DNA of 64,000 bases, from assembly GCA_900312665.1 (NCBI GenBank), contig ONZQ02000004.1, positions 434,001 to 498,000 of the forward strand. The letters run 5' to 3'. Below are positions 53,504 to 63,293 of the stretch, one piece after another. This DNA comes from Cephalotrichum gorgonifer. Taxonomy: Eukaryota > Ascomycota > Sordariomycetes > Microascales > Microascaceae. The translations under genes and the position numbers were made by a program. The notes beneath the pieces were generated by a model. That model saw nothing but the letters and a program-made list of their open reading frames with translations, made no database searches and was not told where the DNA came from. Within the stretch, counting starts at the first letter, position 1, and each line of letters starts with the position of its first letter.

Positions 53504-56323
53504 CTACATAACGAGACACTCCCTGTCTTTGTCCCTGTCCCTGTCTCTGTCCCTGTCCTTGTCCTTGTCCTTACCCCTCTCCTTGTCCAACTCATACCCC
53601 TTAACCCCCTTCCCCTTCCTCTTCTTACCTTTATCCTTCTCCTTGTCCTCCGCCCATTCGTCCTTCCCATCCGCGGAGGGCGGTGCCCCCGTAGACGTGG
53701 ACGGCGGGGACGGCGGGGACGGCCCGTCGCGTAGGAGCTCCCTGCTAGTGCGGAGAAGATTCAGCTTCATACCCAGCGTTACCCTCCCCTCACCCTGCTG
53801 ACTCGACGTGCGGGACCTAGAGCTCCTCGAGAAGCGGGCGGCGGCGCGGGATAGCCGCTGCGCGGTGGTCTCCTCGCTGGGTGTCGGAGGTCCCGACGAG
53901 AGGGCGGCTCCCGGGGCGTGCAGGGCGGTCGTCTCCCCGAGGAAGTAGTCCGGGAAGGTGATGCTCTGGGGCCGGCTGTTCGCGCGTGAACTCGACGAGA
54001 AGGTTGCTTCGTCGACGGAGAATTGGGCCGGGCGGTCCAGGTCGAGGTCCGAGGAAAGACGGATGCTCGGTTTCGAGGAGACAGAGGGGGGCGTTGCGTT
54101 TACGGACGTGGCTGTTGACGGCGTGCCGCTTGTGAGGAGGGGGGGTGGATCAACGGTGTTCAGAGCGGCCAAGTTAGTTTGGGACTCGTTGTAGGCCGGG
54201 GGTTGGGCCGGCATGGCGTCTGTGGAATCCGCAGCTGGAACGATCTGATAGAAGAGGAGGTACGGCATCTCATCTTTCAGTCCCTGTTTCAAGTCCTCCA
54301 CAGGAGCTACGCGGTCGTCTAGGTTGAGGTCGTCGAACTTGACCCACTGGGACTCCTCGTAGTCTGGTGGCGGATCAGAGTCACATCTTCGGTTGTCAGT
54401 CAGCAGCTTGGGGTCCACCCTTGCGAGGGAAACGTAATGACCGCTCTGAAGCGACTCTCCACGATGACACACGACAGACTGCAGCACGAGCTTGTAGCCG
54501 GTGCTAAACCCATGGGGATCCTTCTCGACGTGTTCGTCATCGGCAATCATAAAGTTGGGTAGCCGTAAGACATCCGGTATGTCGATGTAGGTATCCTGCC
54601 GCTGCGGCATGCCCTCCGTCGTCATCCCGTATCGCTTTAAGCAGATCCCCAGCACGGGACGCTGCCGGATATTCACCGCTAGCTCGCGGTCGCTCTGAGG
54701 CTGGCTATTATGGGTTGGCCCATTTGGCGCATGCCAAGCTTCCAGGGAGTCAGCCGTTGGGATTCATAAAGCTATAATATTGAGTTGTTGGGGTGGACAT
54801 ACGCATTAGGCGAAAGAATTGCCAGGCCGGGATCGTAACAGCCTTGACAACCATGGAACGTTTCTTCTGGGCGCTGTGCAGCGTCGATATAGTAGAATCA
54901 CTTGCCGCCCGGCCGGTCTCGTCGATGAGGACTCGCTGTATAACAGTAGCTGAGCGCTGTCGCGGTGGTGGGGAGGATGGCGAAGCTTCTGTTCCATCCT
55001 CACCTGTCGTGTGTGTGACTGTGGCGCGTCGTGGCGAGACCGAGACCCGTGAAAGCTCTGGTTTAGGGGTAGTAGATCCAGATGCCATATCTTCGTCGGG
55101 TACTAGACGAATAGTGGATATCGGCGAGGCAGGAGAGGCAGGTGAAACGGGCGACTCGACAATCGCGGCGTTATCAAGCAGACTAACTACAGGCTTCAGA
55201 GACAGAGGTGGCTCGGAAGTTGTGGCTTTGTCTTCCAAGCTGTCCCTAAGCACATCAACTTGCGCGTTAAAGTATTCCTCCAGGCAGTCCTCTAATTTGA
55301 TGCCCTTGCCGTCTGGATCGGGCGGAACTGCCAGGTTGAGTAGTCGTTCGTGTACAACCTTGTGGTCGCTTTCGTCGCTCTTTCCATGGTGGAATAGATC
55401 AACCTTGAGGGGCAAAAGGGGAAGCTCGAGGGTTTCGGTAATGAAGTTAAAGGCCTCCGAGGTATCCTGCTGTTCGAGCAGTTGAGCGTCCGCCCAGCCG
55501 CACTCGGCGAGGGTTTCCTGGATCAATTGGGTCTGTTTTGAGAAACGAATGGTTAGCATATCTATATTATCTCCGCTTAGGCAAACAGTATTCTCGAGCT
55601 TACCGTATCCGTATGGACTAGCTCCCCCGACCTCAGTAAATTGACCCATAGGCGGAGGAGCGTCGCCAGCTTCTGGCGGGGCCCGCTCTCATAGTCCCTC
55701 TTCAACATCCGCTCGAAGGCGTCGAATCGGGCAAACATGGCAAAAAGTAGCGAATCCAGATAACAGGTGACGGCCCCACGATTCACAGCACCGACCATCT
55801 TGACCTTGGCATCGTATCGAACAATGTTCCCGGCGGCGGCCTGTTGCTGGAAGTTGATAGCTTTGACCGCTCTCTCGACGTCTCCAGCTACGGATTTGCT
55901 CTCCAGCATGCCTCTTATGTATTCCGGGGTGGCACCGTGGATGTTCAGCTCCAAAAGCCTCGCAGCGACATTATCAACCTTCTTCTGTTAGGACCCGACC
56001 TGTGGAGGGGTTGGGATTGGCTGGTATCCATACCCTGTCGTCCTTGTCGCTGTTTGAGCCCTCTGCTTCATTCGTGACGGTTTGCTTCGCGGCTTCTGTT
56101 TTGAATAGTGTGAAGTAGGATCGTTCGGAAGATCGGGGACGAGACTAGGAAGAGGCCAGAGGCTCGTGTTAGCTCTCGCTCTGAGACGCCATGGAGGCGA
56201 TATATAGATATGTATGCGGCGTGCCTTAGACGAAGCTTGGTGCGCGGCGGGTTCTTTGAGCTTATCTCGCCGGGAGGCGCCACCGTTCCTGTCACGAATA
56301 CTGAGGAATCTCCGAGTGCTCAT
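53504..56323 (-). CDS. Ubiquitin-specific protease (peptidase C19) with C-terminal CaaX box
   Basis: Reliable exons: 55984-55604, 55532-54803 and 54738-53504 (781 residues before the stop). An upstream exon 56144-56034 fits in phase, after a 49-bp intron; a first exon starting at the ATG at 56323 is likely, but its donor is unclear. The Cys box is NRGAVTCYLDSLLFAMF (catalytic Cys codon 55763-55765), LLEQQDTSEAFNFI is the QQD motif, and LQSGHYVSLARVD is the His box (His codon 54437-54439). The C-terminal 250 residues are disordered and Ser/Pro-rich, then Lys/Asp/Arg repeats (DKDKDRDRDRD), and end ECLVM. CLVM is a CaaX prenylation motif; terminal Met favours farnesyl. The family removes ubiquitin from proteins; prenylation would place it on membranes. 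The Asn usually found in the Cys box (CYxNS) is Asp here. Confidence 0.88.
53519..53572 (-). repeat. Hexanucleotide coding repeat (Asp-Lys/Asp-Arg dipeptides)
   Basis: A degenerate 6-bp tandem repeat (GTCCCT/GTCCTT/GTCTCT on the plus strand) encodes the alternating Asp-Arg/Asp-Lys tail that immediately precedes the CaaX box of the ubiquitin protease. Confidence 0.85.
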
Positions 56324-57102
56324 GGTTGCAGTTTAGATCGAGCCGGGTGGGAGGCGACGGACGGATAGAGGAGTCGCGAAGCGCACGCATTAGGAGCTGG
56401 TGGGTGGTCGCAGCGCACTGGCCCAACAGAGTCTCTTAATGCATTGACTTGAATAAAGGTGGTGAGAAAGGCAAGGTTCAACTCCGGGCCGAATTAAGGT
56501 TGGTGTGCAGCGTTGTGTTGTGTCGTGTCCCGTCTGTGACCCCGCGCTGGTAGACAGCTGGTGAGTAGAGGCTGACTGGCCACTTCTGAAGGATTTGGAT
56601 AGATGTTGCTCTGGGTGAGATCGAGGGGTTGATCAAGTATCGGATGGCGAGCATACGGCTCCGATAGACGAGATGGAAATGAGCCTCTAATGGGCGAGTG
56701 TTGGCGTCGCTGTCGTCGCCGGTCCGCGTTTTGGAGGGGCGTACTCACGAAGATGGTCGAACAACGGTGGGATGGTGGGGGTGGGGTATTTACTCATACA
56801 CGTACTTATATTGGTGTGCTCGTAATCAATAAGGCTCGTAATGCCACTCTCAGCCTTGATGGCGCCCAGGCTTCTGCCGTTAAACACCACCGCTGTCAAC
56901 ACGTTGGCGCCAAATGTACCTGTACTTCGGAAGGACGGACAGGCAAAAAAAAAATGGGGTTCTCATTAGGCACCCTCCCATCCATCTAAGAGTGGATACC
57001 GATGCACGATAAGTACGAGTATACGAATACCATGACGAGTATGCCTGACAAGGGCAAAATCAGCCCAATGTCCGTCCAAACCCCCATCCACAAGCAAATC
57101 AA
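56324..57102. other. Intergenic, no supported gene
   Basis: 779 bp containing the promoter of the ubiquitin protease. A TACGAGTA motif lies at 57014-57021 in an AT-richer patch. Confidence 0.55.
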
Positions 57103-58125
57103 TCACCCACCCTCCTCCATCTCCATCTCCTTCCAAACCTGCCCGGCGATCTGACGGAGTAAATAATCACCAAATGTGAAGTCCGTTTCCGATGCAGTCG
57201 GCGGGCGCAGGAACACATCTGCAAACTCGAGTACTAGATCCCCTCTAGCGACGGAGTACGACACTGGGTCCAATTCTCCAAGTGCACCCACAGGTCTGTC
57301 GTCCCTTCGAGATATGGTGATCGTCTGCACAGCCTGGGGAACAAGGGTATTCGTGGAAATGACCGCAGAGGCACTCTGTGTGATGGTCCCGACGTGTGTA
57401 GGTTGTGGTACATGCTTCCATTTCTCCACTGTGAGAGTTCTGCTCCGCGTTGCGGCATATAAGAGTACCACGATCTTGACATCGCCCTTTGAAACCGAGA
57501 ACCACCAGTGGCACTTTGTCCGTAGTTGCGCAATGGATTGCGACCACCCGGTCTCGAAGATCAGGGTAGGATAGGGCCGCCCTCCTTCCGACCTTGAATT
57601 CGGCCGGAAGCCCGTGTCGCCCTCTCCGGCGCAGGAGAGCTGCCCCCGCTCGCGTGCGGAGTATCTTTTCGAGCCGATGGAGTTAAGCTCGGACCCTAGT
57701 AGTCCCATGGCATAGGCTTGGCCACTAATATTCTGAGCGAAGGAGTGGTGCATGATTTCTTGTGGTCCGCTCACAAGCTTGATGATCATCCTCTTAATTT
57801 TGGCGTCGTAAAAGAAGAGTCGGTATTTTCTAAACGCATGCTCTCTGCGAGCCTCTATTTTTTCAAACCTCTCGATAGACACCCCTTGGAACGCATACGT
57901 TCCTGGATCAAGAGACTCCAGGTGGTTAAAAAATCAGTTGGTTCCGCGAAACTCAAGGCTGGGTTCTGTAACACCATGGCCTTAAGCGACTTGGGTCAAC
58001 ACATCTGGAGAATACACGTAAACCTGAAATGGGATGATACTTACTCGGTGCAGATACTGTGGGTATTTGACAGGCAAAGGCATCTTTTGTCGTTGACGAG
58101 GAGGCGCCGAGTTGGGACGAGTCAT
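57103..58125 (-). CDS. Conserved fungal protein of unknown function (ExGxS / GDVKIV family)
   Basis: Two exons, 58125-58045 and 57915-57103, joined by a 129-bp GT-AG intron (297 residues; 283 if the second ATG at 58083 is used). The join reads KYPQYLHR then SLDPGTYAFQGVSIERFEKI. I recognise the pattern of a family common in ascomycetes but without a known function: AFRKYRLFFYDAKIKRMIIKL, then a glycine/serine linker ending in FRPNSRSEGG, PTLIFETGWSQSIAQLR, WWFSVSKGDVKIVV, and RTLTVEKW. The spaced acidic residue in FETGWS followed by GDVKIV loosely recalls the E...(D/E)xK layout of nuclease-like folds, but this is a guess. The gene diverges from the mitoribosomal protein gene over 613 bp. Confidence 0.75.
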
Positions 58126-58738
58126 CCGGTGCTTTCGAGCCCATCGTGATAGGTGGCGAGGTGGTGCTCGTTTCCGTACTACTTCGCGCAGCCTTGTACC
58201 TAAAGGCGCATTTGCGTTGAAGAATTGAAATGAAGTAAAAAGCCGGCCATCGTGGACGACGGACGGGGATATCAACTTCCAAAGTTACTTCCGCTGTCGG
58301 GGGCATAGAATCATCTTATGTCCTTTTCCCGGCCATCATGGAAGTCAGCAGGCTCCTTGAATGTCCTGAGATTACGATCCGGCGTAAGTAAAATCCGAAA
58401 GAAATGCGGCGGGATTGCGTTATGTTGTATTACATGTAAAGGAAAGTCATTAAGATCTAGGCAACATCAAGCCTGCACCTGCCATGTCGCGTCCATTTGC
58501 CTTTTAGGAACAGATTATGCTCTAGTCATCCCGCAAGCGGGTCAGGACGACGCCAACATTACGGTAGTTCCCAGGATTCCGGCCCCACCACGGTCTTGGC
58601 CGCGTGATACGCCACGTGATACAATTATTTGGCTTTGTACCTTTGTACCTTACTATCGTTTTGGGCGTCGCGAAATTTTAGCGAGTCTGAAGCTTGGCCA
58701 GACATCGCGAAGCCGAGCTCCGAGCACCTCAAGCTGCA
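58126..58738. promoter_or_regulatory. Divergent intergenic region
   Basis: 613 bp between the outward-facing unknown gene and the uL5m gene; it must hold both promoters. No specific factor site is assigned. Confidence 0.5.
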
Positions 58739-60030
58739 ATGTCTGCACTCAGGGAGGGGCCTCGAATGGCCCGGTACATATCTGGATCCGCCTATAGACT
58801 CCCATCGGCCTTGACATGTCGGAGACTGGCAACAGCCGCGTCGCCGCCCGCCGTCGAGACTGGGATGGCCGATCTGGAGTCCTCGACACTGGGGACGTCC
58901 AAGGTCGCGCTCGACGAGTCTCAATTGCGAGCCTTTAACGAGAAGAAGAGCGCGGAGAGGTCCCAGTACTTGCCCGGAAACAGGTTGGCAGTTCCCGCCT
59001 CACCTCTCACCCTGCCCTAGAGCTAATATCTCGGCAACACAGGTACCAATATCACCCTCCCAAGTACGACCGCGGCCCTCTGCACCCCGTACAGTCCCCG
59101 GTCCGCTCCGACCCCGTTGCGCGAAACTTCATGCCAGGGCCCTTCAACATCCCTCGGCTCAAGGAGACTTTTGATCACACCATATCCTCCGACCTCCTGA
59201 CCCTTGCGTACCTCCACAAGCCCCCCGGCACGCCCAAGACGCCCGAACGAGAACGTCTACGGAAATGGGTCGGTGACTCCCCATACTTCGAGAACCGTCC
59301 CCTACGAGGCCCAAGGGGCGCGGGCACGCTCCCCATCCTCGAGAAGGACATTACGTTCAGGAACATCCCGCAAATCCACGCCGTGCACATGGACAGCTTC
59401 GTTCCTGAAGGCATCAAGAACTACGACCTGATTTACGTGGCGCGGTCGGTAATGCAGTCCATTAGTGGGCGGTGCCCGAGGGTGACGTGGGTCAAAACCC
59501 CCGTGTCCTCGTGGAAGACGCAGAAGGGAGATAACGCCGGCTGCAAGGTGACCATCTTTGGGGACCAGGCGTTCGAGTTTGTGGACAAGATTTCGAATCT
59601 CGTCTTTCCCAAGATCAAGGATTGGCCGGGTCTGAAAGGTATCACCCACCACCTTTACCGTTGAGTCTTCCGCTGGTTCGTCAACTAATCTTGTTCTTAA
59701 AGCTGGCTTTGACGGGAGCGGCAACCTCACTTTCGGGTTCACGGGGAATGAGATGGCCCTATTCCCCGAGATCGAGTTCAACTACGATGTAAGCTTCCTA
59801 TCCGTCTTGGATATCACTAAAGTATCCGCTAACGTTTGTCTAGATTTACCCCCAAAAAGTCCGACTCTTCTTCAATTCCCGTACCACTTTTCTACCGATT
59901 ACATTACTGACTTTTCTAACAGAGTATTCCCGGATGCACCTTTACCATCGAAACGACGGCGACTTCTGACCGACAAGCAAAGCTCCTGTTCCGATCACTA
60001 GGTATTCCATTCCTCAACTCGAAGGCCTAG
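58739..60030 (+). CDS. MRPL7: Mitochondrial large-subunit ribosomal protein uL5m
   Basis: Five exons: 58739-58983, 59043-59638, 59703-59788, 59844-59858 and 59923-60030 (349 residues). Introns are 59, 64, 55 and 64 bp. Exon 4 is only 15 nt and encodes IYPQK; including it keeps the frame and the family spacing of about NYD-xYPxK-xIPGC. An N-terminal basic, Ser/Ala-rich segment (MARYISGSAYRLPSALTCRR, reachable from the ATG at 58739 or 58766) is a mitochondrial targeting sequence. Core uL5 parts: PRVTWVKTPVSSWKTQKGD, GCKVTIFGDQAFEFVDKI, PGLKAGFDGSGNLTFGF, FPEIEFNYD and CTFTIETTATSDRQAKLLF. uL5 binds 5S rRNA or, in 5S-less mitoribosomes, occupies the central protuberance. The length exceeds yeast MrpL7 (about 292) because of the N-terminus. 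Confidence 0.92.
59844..59858 (+). other. 15-nt micro-exon of the uL5m gene
   Basis: The five codons ATT TAC CCC CAA AAA are flanked by a TAG acceptor and a GTCCGA donor (weak, non-consensus after GT). The next exon starts after TAACAG at 59923. Skipping it would also keep frame but remove five residues that the family has. Confidence 0.7.
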
Positions 60031-60311
60031 ATATCATGACTCGCGTCTTCACAGAGGAGGGGCTCGAGCTCGAGCCCAACATGTCGGCTGAATGGGAGAG
60101 TGGGCAACCCTGTACGGATCAATGTATAATATTGTAGGCATCTATGAAACAGATTTTCCATCGTCTATCCTGTCGGAAACGTTAGGTCCCTTAGAACCAT
60201 GCGTGAACCCCATTTTGTGACCTTCTACCCCCATCCGCGACCCTAACGCCAGGCACCCAAATAATGCAACACTGGTAAATTTTGGTTGTTGATTCTCCAA
60301 AGCACGGGGCT
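60031..60311. other. Convergent 3' intergenic region
   Basis: 281 bp between the uL5m and FES1 stop codons; no feature beyond presumed 3' ends. Confidence 0.6.
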
Positions 60312-60950
60312 TCATTTCGCCAGCTCCTTGAGCGGGTTCATGACCGCATCGACAGCATTCATATCCTGCGCGTCAATCTTCCCATGCTCATAACCCTTCT
60401 TCCCCAACTCCTCCACAGCCAGATCCATGGCGGGCTGGTAGTTCCTACACGCCGAGCTAAGCGCATAGACAGACTTCCTCCTCACGGTCTTGTCCTCGGC
60501 CTCGTTCGTCGCGAGGGCTACCAGGGTTGGAATGCCCCCCTCAGCTAGCAGCTTCTCCTGGCTCGTCACGTTGTTCTGCACCGCCGTCCCAACGCACCAC
60601 GCCGCCATCTTCCTGATCTCGGCCTCCTCGTGTGCCAGGCATCCCAGCAGCGGCTTCCAGAGAGAGAGGGTCGCGATGTTGTTCGCGTTGTCCAGGTTCT
60701 CAATGAGCTGCTCGAAGTTGTCGAAAGCGATGAGCTTCGACTCGAGGGTTATCTCGGAGTCGCTGGAAGCGACGCACTCTATGGCGGCCTTCATGAGGTC
60801 GGCGTCACTGGGGCCGCCGCCGAAGAGGGCGCTGAGGAGGGCGGGGTCGAGCGGTGGGGCCTGTCTTCCCTCGGTCGACTGGCCTTCTTGGTTCTCACCT
60901 TGGTTCGCCAGACTCCATTGGAGGAGCTTGCTGAGGTTGGGGTCGGTCAT
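60312..60950 (-). CDS. FES1: Hsp70 nucleotide-exchange factor Fes1
   Basis: 212 residues, one exon, starting MTDPNLSKLLQWSLANQ at the ATG at 60950. The N-terminal LLQWS motif is characteristic of Fes1. Armadillo-like repeats follow (ESKLIAFDNFEQLIENLDNA, LWKPLLGCLAHEEAEIRKMA, AWCVGTAVQNN, GGIPTLVALATNEAED and RRKSVYALSSACRNYQPA), then a short charged C-terminus. Fes1, the HspBP1 homologue, releases ADP from cytosolic Hsp70 (Ssa) and is needed for turnover of misfolded proteins. Length matches filamentous-fungal orthologues (about 210); yeast Fes1 is longer. No intron is seen. Confidence 0.96.
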   Translation of the reverse strand: MTDPNLSKLLQWSLANQGENQEGQSTEGRQAPPLDPALLSALFGGGPSDADLMKAAIECVASSDSEITLESKLIAFDNFEQLIENLDNANNIATLSLWKPLLGCLAHEEAEIRKMAAWCVGTAVQNNVTSQEKLLAEGGIPTLVALATNEAEDKTVRRKSVYALSSACRNYQPAMDLAVEELGKKGYEHGKIDAQDMNAVDAVMNPLKELAK

Positions 60951-63293
60951 GTTGTATGTGTGAGGGTGTGTTCTTGATTTTAAGGGCTTGGTGTTGATAC
61001 GATTTTGTGGCGAGATGACAACGTATGAGATGGACCCTCGGGAGATATGAGACTGAACTGTTTATACTCTTCTCTTTACTCGAACAGGGGTGCTCTTTTC
61101 AAAAATAAAAATTGGCTGTAAGAACCCGACCTTCTTATGAGCCTTTCTCTCTCCCTTCGTTCATTCAATCGAGATAGTACAAGCGGCTCCCGGAACCTTC
61201 TCGAATATTTGGCCCTAGAACGTCACGTGCCCCGTTCGGCCGGCTGTGACGAGTGAGACATTCGGCGTACTGGGAGAACTAGGCCGAGGGGGGGGCGAAG
61301 GTGTTTGAGTACTGATCGCGTGCACTTCTCATACGTTTGAATATGATATATTTGGGATATTAAAGTAATCCACTGCCGTGAGGTTCATTTCGCCATGATG
61401 CTCCCAGTGGTCGGTCTCGTCTTGACGGTCCTGACACCTGTATCTTCCCATGGAAACGTTGGAATGTTCCCTCGAACACAGTGCCCATGGTGGTCCATGC
61501 AACTCTTGAACAGAAACGGGCGCACGGGCCAAGCAAAAGACCTCAGGAAATATCGGACAAATAAAAGTGGCTACGTTCTGGCCAATCAAAACTAGACTTA
61601 GCTTACGGAGGGTCCCAGATTTGCCCCACCAGAATCTGCCCCTCATTCCCTTCAGTTCATCGGGTGAGATGAGGTAGATGGATACTTCATCTCGCAGCAT
61701 GGGGCGACGAAACACTGTCATGGACAAGAGTTGCGGAGGCGGGTCTTATTGCGGAGATAGCATTGGCTGTACATTTACGAGCAGGAAAACGGCCCAGCCG
61801 CATTTCTCTTGCGGCGATCAGGCTCTATGCCTTTCGGGAGACACCCTCCTGGAAAGGTAATGACGAACGACAAGCAGGCTTACAAGTACAAGGCTGCTGG
61901 GCATGTACCACCGAGGATGCACACCCCTGCCATCCCACAGGAATACAGGTATGCCCCTCGCTCACTTCAAAATTTGTTGAGCGATGAGGGAAGTAGGTCG
62001 GAACCCGTCCGACCGCCAGTGGGGTGCTAATAACCGAGAGGTTGGCGATGGATAGTATCCCCTTAGCTCTTAATTTACGAGTACGAGTAGATCGGACCCG
62101 GAAATAGGAGTGCCTACTTGGCGACCGGAGGAAGGAGTCTAAAACTCAATTGTGGAGGCGTGGGGTACGGATTAGAGCATCCATCGGAGCGGCGTCACCG
62201 CATCCAAAATGTTTGTGCCACAGTAGAAGGCGGAGCTACCGCGCTGACGCGGAACCTCTGTGAGGATGCCGCCAAGTGTGATGCTCGGCTTGCTCGGAGC
62301 GTACACAAGGAGACATACATGTCCGTCAATAGACTGGGGAGGCGCTGTGTTTCATCCCATCCATCAAAGCAAGCTGACGTAGAAGCCCGGGAGAAGGTCC
62401 CTCAAGACTAGGCATCGAAATAGGAGATCTTCCAAGCGTGTCAGGGTGAGGACTTTTGAACCGGCATATTACAAGTAAGAGTATCTAGGCCCCTAAATTA
62501 ATGCCTAGCTGGGTATCCTGGACATCCGTGTCTCAATGCCTCCTCACAGGGGAGCCTCGAGATGCCCTCCATCTGGGCTGAAGAGTCGTTGCCATGATCT
62601 AGGTTTCGACATGTATCCTTATCAGAAACTTGAACTGTGGCGGTGCCCCAGAAGAAGCTGCGTGGTCTGACCAGCCACCTCAAAATGGAAGTGGTAATAA
62701 TAGGGACTGCCTCCGTAAAGGAAACGAGCCGGAAGGTACGACCGCCCCGCTGAGTTCGATACACTGTATTTCTCTTGCTAGAGCCATCTCTCACCCCTAT
62801 CCAGCATGTCACTGCTCTAGGCCTAGGCTGCCGTATTTGCCACTAGGACTCTCGATGGGTACCTATCACTCCGCACCACTAGAGCTTACTGGATAATGCC
62901 CACCCAAGTTACCCACCTAGGCGCGAGCTGACCTGTAATACGACGTCAGGCCAGTACAGTATGGAGTACGTGTACGAGTACAGATACAGCCACACGCACA
63001 CCCACAGCCCAAGGTTCTTGTGGCCTGGACATCTTCGCTGAAATACCGCCTTCGTTCTCCCTTTCCCCCACCGCCGAAATAAATTCCAGTCTCCTCCTTT
63101 TTCCCCCCCTTTCAACCTCATCCACCCATCCCCCCATCTCGAGCGTTTCCGATATTGACTTTATCCCTCCCACCTCCGCCACCCGCTCCCACGATCCGGA
63201 TCGCGCGAGCTCCGTGAATCAGGCTACCAGCTTTTATCTCGACCATTTTCGCCATCTCCCTCTTCCCCTCAGCTCCTCAGTAAATCCGTCACC
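60951..63293. other. 2.3-kb divergent intergenic region (FES1 / actin)
   Basis: No coding feature recognised. TACGAGTA occurs at 62076-62083, 62082-62089 and 62973-62980. The final 250 bp are pyrimidine-rich, as expected for the strong actin promoter. Confidence 0.55.
63048..63145 (+). promoter_or_regulatory. Pyrimidine-rich actin promoter tract
   Basis: A C/T-dominated stretch with several runs of C and T ends about 150 bp before the actin ATG. Such CT tracts often precede transcription starts of highly expressed fungal genes; the role here is inferred from position. Confidence 0.4.

Noticed and set aside
53529..53801. Ser/Leu repeat protein on the plus strand
   Set aside because: Antisense translation of the hexanucleotide repeat coding for the Asp/Lys/Arg tail of the ubiquitin protease.
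56324..63293. Transposon or retroelement remnants in the long spacers
   Set aside because: Looked for transposase, reverse transcriptase or integrase motifs and terminal repeats; none seen. A repeat search against the whole genome would be decisive.
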